Part shown: positions 60,179 to 64,000 of the stretch, piece after piece
Layout: the number at the start of each line of letters is the position of its first letter
Numbering within the stretch: the stretch's first letter is position 1
Source of the DNA: Iris pallida
Taxonomy: Eukaryota > Streptophyta > Magnoliopsida > Asparagales > Iridaceae
Assembly (NCBI GenBank): GCA_029216955.1
Contig: JANAVB010004060.1
Location: 1-64,000, forward strand
DNA: 64,000 nucleotides
Direction: 5' to 3'
The notes under the pieces: model-generated
What the model saw: the letters and a program-made list of their open reading frames with translations, nothing else
Database searches by the model: none
What the model was told of the DNA's origin: nothing
Translations under genes and position numbers: made by a program

Positions 60179-60753
60179 ATAACGTAACTATAGTGGATCC
60201 TTGTGTATTGATTGGGGAGGGAGAGTAATTGGTTACGTAATCAAATCCTATTGTGCAATATTATATAACTATTGTATATGTCCATTGTGCACTCACGTAC
60301 AATGGAGTTACCATTGCATTGTCCTAAACCGTTTACATAACCATATTGTACTCTAAATAAAATATTACTTACGGTTCTTACTTATCATTGTTTGCCATTG
60401 ATTATAAAAGAACAGTACAGTTATATCGGAGGACTGGACTTTTACTTCACAATACAAACTCGCTCGTACAAAGAAAGCCTAGGGACAAAAACCTAGGTAC
60501 AGCAGTCTAAGTACAATTGTTTAGTTTAGATTCTGGGGGTGACGATAGAGGCTCGGAAAAGCGACGGCCGCTCTGCCGTACTCCTTGGATGATCAGACGT
60601 AGCCTTGGCTCCGGTGAAAAAATGCTCTTGGACGTATGGGGAGACTCCCTTGCGCCCTCTGTTGATAGATCTCTGGATGTCTCTGTAGTGCTCTCTCTCT
60701 CTCTGTATATGTCTGTCTCCTCCTTCTCCGCCTGCAAGGGAATGGCACCTTGC

Positions 60754-60761
60754 TATTTATA
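60754..60761 (-). promoter_or_regulatory. TATA box of the O2 LTR
   Basis: The minus strand reads CTTATAAATAGCAAGG. The distance to the LTR end (about 365 bp) is like the 330 bp of O1. Confidence 0.65.
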
Positions 60762-61104
60762 AGAGTGGGGTGATCATTAGGGTTCGCAATGATTACCTCT
60801 CTTCAAAACGTCGACGGCCTCTTGATTAATCAATCTGGGCCATTAATCTTAAATATAATAAATTTGGGTCATTAATGTAGATTGTGCCGAATCCTATGAG
60901 TAATTAATGATGATTGCAACAAATCTGCATCATGATGATTTGTTGATGTCCGTAAGTCTGAACGAATAAATCTGAATCATTCTCTGCCACATGTCCCTAC
61001 TGTTTGTTATGACTATTGGGATTTGACCCAATCTAGAGATTACTTTGATTGCAGTAGATCTGAATTATTAAGATATGATCGGCTCTTGACACGTGTCCTG
61101 CTAC

Positions 61105-61490
61105 GTACCCCAACTGTTATGCTCATGAGCCGTATGAGAGTCGTCACACTCAAACCGTATGAGAGTCGTCGTGCCTGGACTGCATGAGAGTCTCCATACT
61201 TGAACCGCATGAGAATCATCATACTCGAGCCGCATGAGCGTTGTCATGACCGATCCGCATGAAGAGTCATCATGACCGAGCCGCATGAGCGTCTCCATAC
61301 TCGAGCCGCATGAGAGTCGTCGTGCCCGAACTGCATGAGAGTCTCCATACTCGAACCGCATGAGCGACGTCATGACCGATCCGCATGAAGAGTCGTCATG
61401 ACCGAGCCGCATGAGCGTCTCCATACTCGAGCCGCATGAGAGTCGTCATGCCCGAACCGCATGAGAGTCTCCATACTCGAACCGCATGAA
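61105..61490 (-). repeat. GCCGCATG minisatellite with a 126-bp higher-order unit
   Basis: Monomers of 25-26 bp carry GAGCCGCATGAG, GATCCGCATGAAG or GAACCGCATGAG, joined by GTCATGACC, CTCCATACTC or GTCGTGCCC. Five monomers make a 126-bp block repeated at least twice (equivalent points at 61240 and 61366). Because 126 is a multiple of three, a 107-codon ORF stays open on the minus strand; it is not a gene. Confidence 0.85.
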
Positions 61491-61499
61491 GAGTTGTAG

Positions 61500-62236
61500 C
61501 CATATAGAGAGTCCTTGGAGTTGGTGGATAGTGCCAACTGTAGGGATTTTCTTTGTTTCTCTAGGAAGATCGTGCCTTTGTGTCAGAGTCATCATTACGT
61601 ACTTCTGTCAGAGCTGTCAATTTCATCTTTATGTCAGGACTGCCTTGTTGTGTCAGAGCATTAAATGAGGCCTCTAGCTATGGGGACGAGTTGCATAAAG
61701 CCACGTGGCTTTTACCCACGCCGCATAGCTATGTTGGGGGCTATTTGAGCCGTATGAACCTCTCGAGCCGCATGAAGTTCTGAACCGCATGAGACTCTCT
61801 CTTGGTTGAGCCGTATGGACGCTTCTGTTCTTTTCCATGCTTCTATAAGACCCCCTTCAAAGTTTTTAATTTGTAAAATTGAAATACTTTGAATAAGAAG
61901 CATGGTCGCATAGGTTTTTTCTGTCTGCATGGACTTCCTAGCCGTATGGATGTTCGAGCCGCATGGACTGTCTGGCCGTATAAGCTGTGTGACCGCACAG
62001 GCTGTCTGGTCGCATAGGCTCCTCTCTGCAACGTGGGCATCATTAATTGCTTTTTGATTTGTTTTTTATTTTGAGCCGTCTTTGGGGGGGAGTCCCAAGA
62101 GTCGGCTCATTAAATATTTAGATCTTCTTTTCTGGAATGAATCTCCTTTATGAGAGAGGGCAAAATCTTAGGAGTCGGTTCAGCACACGACCCGAAGCAT
62201 TTCCATCGGTCCATGTCCCCCCTTCCTTTGTCTGCC
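61500..62236 (+). other. Region between O2 LTR and the two-exon gene
   Basis: Non-coding. It has further GAGCCGCATGAA and CCGTATG words (61740-61810, 61940-62010), four GTCAGAG/GTCAGGA words at 61580-61655 and an A/T run near 61855-61890. The minus ORFs at 61712-62043 are translated repeats. Confidence 0.5.
61697..61712. promoter_or_regulatory. 16-bp palindromic G-box
   Basis: AAAGCCACGTGGCTTT is self-complementary over 16 bases around the CACGTG core, between the opposed O2 promoters. Confidence 0.75.
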
Positions 62237-62244
62237 TATAAATA
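62237..62244 (+). promoter_or_regulatory. TATA box of the two-exon gene
   Basis: TGCCTATAAATAGGAGAA lies 88 bases before the ATG at 62332, with a pyrimidine-rich start region (TTCTCCTTCAATTC). It faces away from the O2 LTR promoter. Confidence 0.7.
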
Positions 62245-62331
62245 GGAGAATCTATTAGAAGAAAATTCTTTACCTTCTCCTTCAATTCGAGCCCTTCCTG
62301 CCCTAACTTTCATCCTCTCCTTTGATCACCA

Positions 62332-63097
62332 ATGGCTCCCAAGAAGACTATTGCAGTGAAGGGTAAAAAGGCGGCGTCTTCGTCAGCTGCGACGGCGAAG
62401 GGTAAGAAAGCTGCTTCTTCTTCGTCTGCGGCGACGAATGTGGCAGCTCCTCCGCCAATCGACGTGCCCGTAGTTCACCCAGACGTCCACCCCACCATTG
62501 CTGGTAAGGATGTTGCATAAGCTTGACACACTAACAGTTGTGGCTACGTCGCATGCTCTATGCGCGAGCCTTCATCTTCATGTGTGCCGTATGTACGTCT
62601 CATGTCTGAGCCGTATGGGGTATGCTCCATATTCGAGCCGCATGAGAATTGTTACTGTGGCCGCATAGACGCCTCACATACTGGACCGCAGGATGACCCG
62701 TCGAACAGAGCCGCATGAGTCTCGAGCCGCATGAAGCCCTCTCAAACAGGACCGCATGAGTTTGTCTAGTTTGGGCCACATAAGGCTCTGACCATCTAAC
62801 TCTGTTTCTTTTTCATTTTTGATTCTTGCAGCATCCCTGTCTAAGGCTGAGATCGTTGTGAGGGAAGAGATGCTGCCTCCTCTCAAACGAAAGTCATCGT
62901 TCATTCAGGAGGAGGTTATACTAACAACGGAGGAACAGAAAGGAGAGCTGCCGTCCATTGCTATCAAAAAGGAGCCCCAGTCTGACGGTGGTAGTACTGG
63001 GAATTCTGACCTTCCTACTTCGGACGAGAATTTTGCTCAAGTCGATCCTTTATATACAAAATGGTTGAGGGATTGGTATATGCGCCCCCGCAACTAG
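62332..63097 (+). CDS. Two-exon gene of unknown function beside O2
   Basis: Exon 1 is 62332-62503 (57 codons plus one base), with a G|GTAAGG donor. The 328-base intron ends TTCTTGCAG at 62831. Exon 2 is 62832-63097. The phases match, giving a predicted 145-residue protein. Exon 1 starts MAPKKTIAVKGKKAASSS and repeats KGKKAASSS, a basic low-complexity N-terminus like a nuclear signal. Exon 2 is charged (PPLKRKSSF, EEQKGELPSIAIKKEPQSD) and ends LYTKWLRDWYMRPRN. IKKEP resembles a SUMO site. I recognise no domain. Relative to O2 it is antisense, matching the antisense extra ORFs reported between pol and the 3' LTR in Tat elements. It could also be a captured gene. Confidence 0.6.
62504..62831 (+). 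other. Intron with GCCGCATG words
   Basis: GT-AG borders and matching phase support it. Between 62630 and 62770 it repeats GAGCCGCATGAG, GAGCCGCATGAAG and GGACCGCATGAG, the words of the LTR-side array. The array therefore extends into this transcription unit. Confidence 0.6.
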
Positions 63098-63379
63098 GAT
63101 TCGTAGGCTCTCACAGATATCCGTCTTTCGTCCTGATATTTCTGTCTGTCTGTGTTTTGCTTCTTTCGGACATCAATGTAATCTTTTTTCTTCTTGTCTG
63201 AATGAAAATAATAGAGAACTTTTCTGACTTGCTCATGGGATGTAGTCATGTGAATGTAACTGATTTTGAGTGAACAGAATGCATTCGCTCTGCTCTTTGA
63301 GAAACTTTTTACGGACTTATTATCCTTGTCGTATCCTGGTTTTGGATACGGATAATAAGACGAGAGAGGGAAGAACCAA
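63098..63379 (+). other. 3' untranslated region of the two-exon gene
   Basis: T-rich sequence after the stop with AATGAAAATAATAG near 63200, a plausible plant polyadenylation region. No further coding seen. Confidence 0.45.
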
Positions 63380-64000
63380 CATACTTACTCAGAGGTAATG
63401 AAGACGTGGTAAATATGAGGGTTTTTTTGATGGAGCCTTCCCACTCAGAGGTAATGAGGACATGGCAGGAGTGGGCTCCATGAAGGGAATATAGAATGAC
63501 TTAGAGGTAATGAGGACATGGAGGTTCTATGTGAGGGGCGGTTTGTTTTTTATGGAAGGGAAACAACTCAGAGGTAGCATCGACGTGGTTATTTCAGAAA
63601 ATTTACAGATCTATTAATTACCCTTTTGTGCACCGAGAGTGCGGGTATTGGATCATAAGGGGGAAGCTTCTTTTAGGAAGAAAGTTCAGAGGTATAATCA
63701 TACATGACTTACTACCTAAAAGATGTAATATGGATTTATATGTAGTGGCCAGAATGTAAGTTCAGTGGTACCTGCGGGTACATAACTCGACAATCTGGGA
63801 GATTCGAAGTCGGTATGTGAGTTCAGTAGTACGGAAGGGTACATAACTCATCATTCTGGAAGATTTGTAGCCGGGATGTGAGTTCAGCGGTACGAAAGAG
63901 TATATGACACATTACTTTGGCAGATTTGTAGTCGGGATGTGAGTTCAGCGGTACGAGAGAGTACATAACTCACCACTTTGGCAGAATTATAGGTGGGATG
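63380..64000. repeat. Tandem array, about 60-bp units, reaching the window end
   Basis: The left part has four diverged units with TCAGAGGTAATGAGGACATGG (about 63384, 63443, 63502, 63568), spaced 58-66 bp. The right part has units starting TTCAG(T/C)GGTAC at 63761, 63822, 63883 and 63944, exactly 61 bp apart, with GTACATAACTC and GATTTGTAGTCGGGATGTGAG. Tandem repeats before the 3' LTR are known in Tat/Ogre elements. The array continues beyond 64000. Confidence 0.85.

Larger units (their letters stand above)
56622..60389 (+). mobile_element. Family B LTR, 5' three quarters (B6)
   Basis: It starts TGTAGCACCCAGTTTCTAAA. It follows B3 through its leader, a donor-like CAATAG|GTAAAA at 57490, the ATGTATG-rich zone and the TCAGGCGAG(C/T)ACATTCTCTGA block at 59835 (B3: 21070), then is cut at 60389 by O2 before its 3' end. 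TATATAAA at 57161-57168 precedes the leader. It sits inside O1 pol. No coding region is seen. ORFs at 58260-59234 are translated AT repeats. Confidence 0.75.
60390..61500 (-). repeat. Tat-type LTR, reverse strand (O2)
   Basis: The minus-strand end is ATAATCAATGGCAAACA at 60390, the same terminal word as the O1 LTR. TATA on the minus strand is at 60754-60761. The U3 to its right has GACACGTGTC (61088-61097), the GCCGCATG array and, further right at 61697, a longer G-box. No primer site lies to the left, so this is a 3' or solo LTR. The right border is not determined and may be as far as 62 kb. Confidence 0.6.

Noticed and set aside
61040..61424. Minus-strand ORFs with repeated GHDDSSCGS-like residues
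   Set aside because: They arise because the 126-bp repeat is a multiple of three. No start context or domain.

Overview
The window looks like nuclear DNA of a flowering plant, probably a eudicot. It is built almost wholly of nested and broken LTR retrotransposons. I found no convincing host gene, no rRNA or tRNA gene and no CRISPR array. The evidence is plant-type Ty3/gypsy and Ty1/copia polyproteins, 5-bp target-site duplications (TSDs), primer-binding sites matching plant tRNAs, and AT-rich LTRs with TATA boxes. Coding regions are heavily decayed. The best intact reading unit is a small two-exon gene near the right end (62332-63097).

Layout. 1-2511: two fragments of a very long LTR family that I call B (copies B1 and B2). 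2512-4761: reverse-strand remnant of a Tekay/Del-type gypsy element (T1) cut by B2. 4762-7927: the T1 LTR joined to an inverted LTR copy, forming a foldback of about 1.5 kb per arm. 7928-9301: unassigned LTR-like DNA. 9302-17242: a forward Tekay-type LTR (T2) split by a complete Athila-derived gag-only element, C1 (11800-16991, TSD ATCAT). 17344-22219: complete B solo LTR (B3, TSD GCACA). 22225-23294: leftover gypsy-like DNA with paired microsatellites.

23295-44613 is a reverse-strand SIRE/Maximus-type copia element (S1) with an extra env-position ORF. Its 3' LTR is split by a full Tekay-type element (T3, 23633-34112, TSD TCTGT), and its extra ORF is split by B4 (35736-39503). From S1 rightward a chain of truncations reads B5 (44614), S2, a second SIRE-type element (46040), a Tat/Ogre-type element O1 (about 49840-56621), B6 (56622), and a second Tat-type LTR O2 in reverse orientation (60390 onward). 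O2 is followed by the two-exon gene and a tandem array of about 60 bp units that runs off the window.

Most notable signals. (1) Tandem repeats built on the octamer GCCGCATG/CATGCGGC, or the related GGGCGCAT, occur in LTRs of unrelated lineages. (2) Both Tat-type LTR blocks carry outward-facing TATAAATAG boxes and the same ordered pair of G-box palindromes. (3) A spliced gene with its own promoter lies antisense beside the O2 LTR. (4) Six B copies, two of them complete at 3.8-4.9 kb, show no recognisable retroelement coding. (5) The Tekay-type elements use a primer site matching tRNA-Ile. Family assignments rest on motif reading by eye, and exact borders are firm only where a TSD is quoted.
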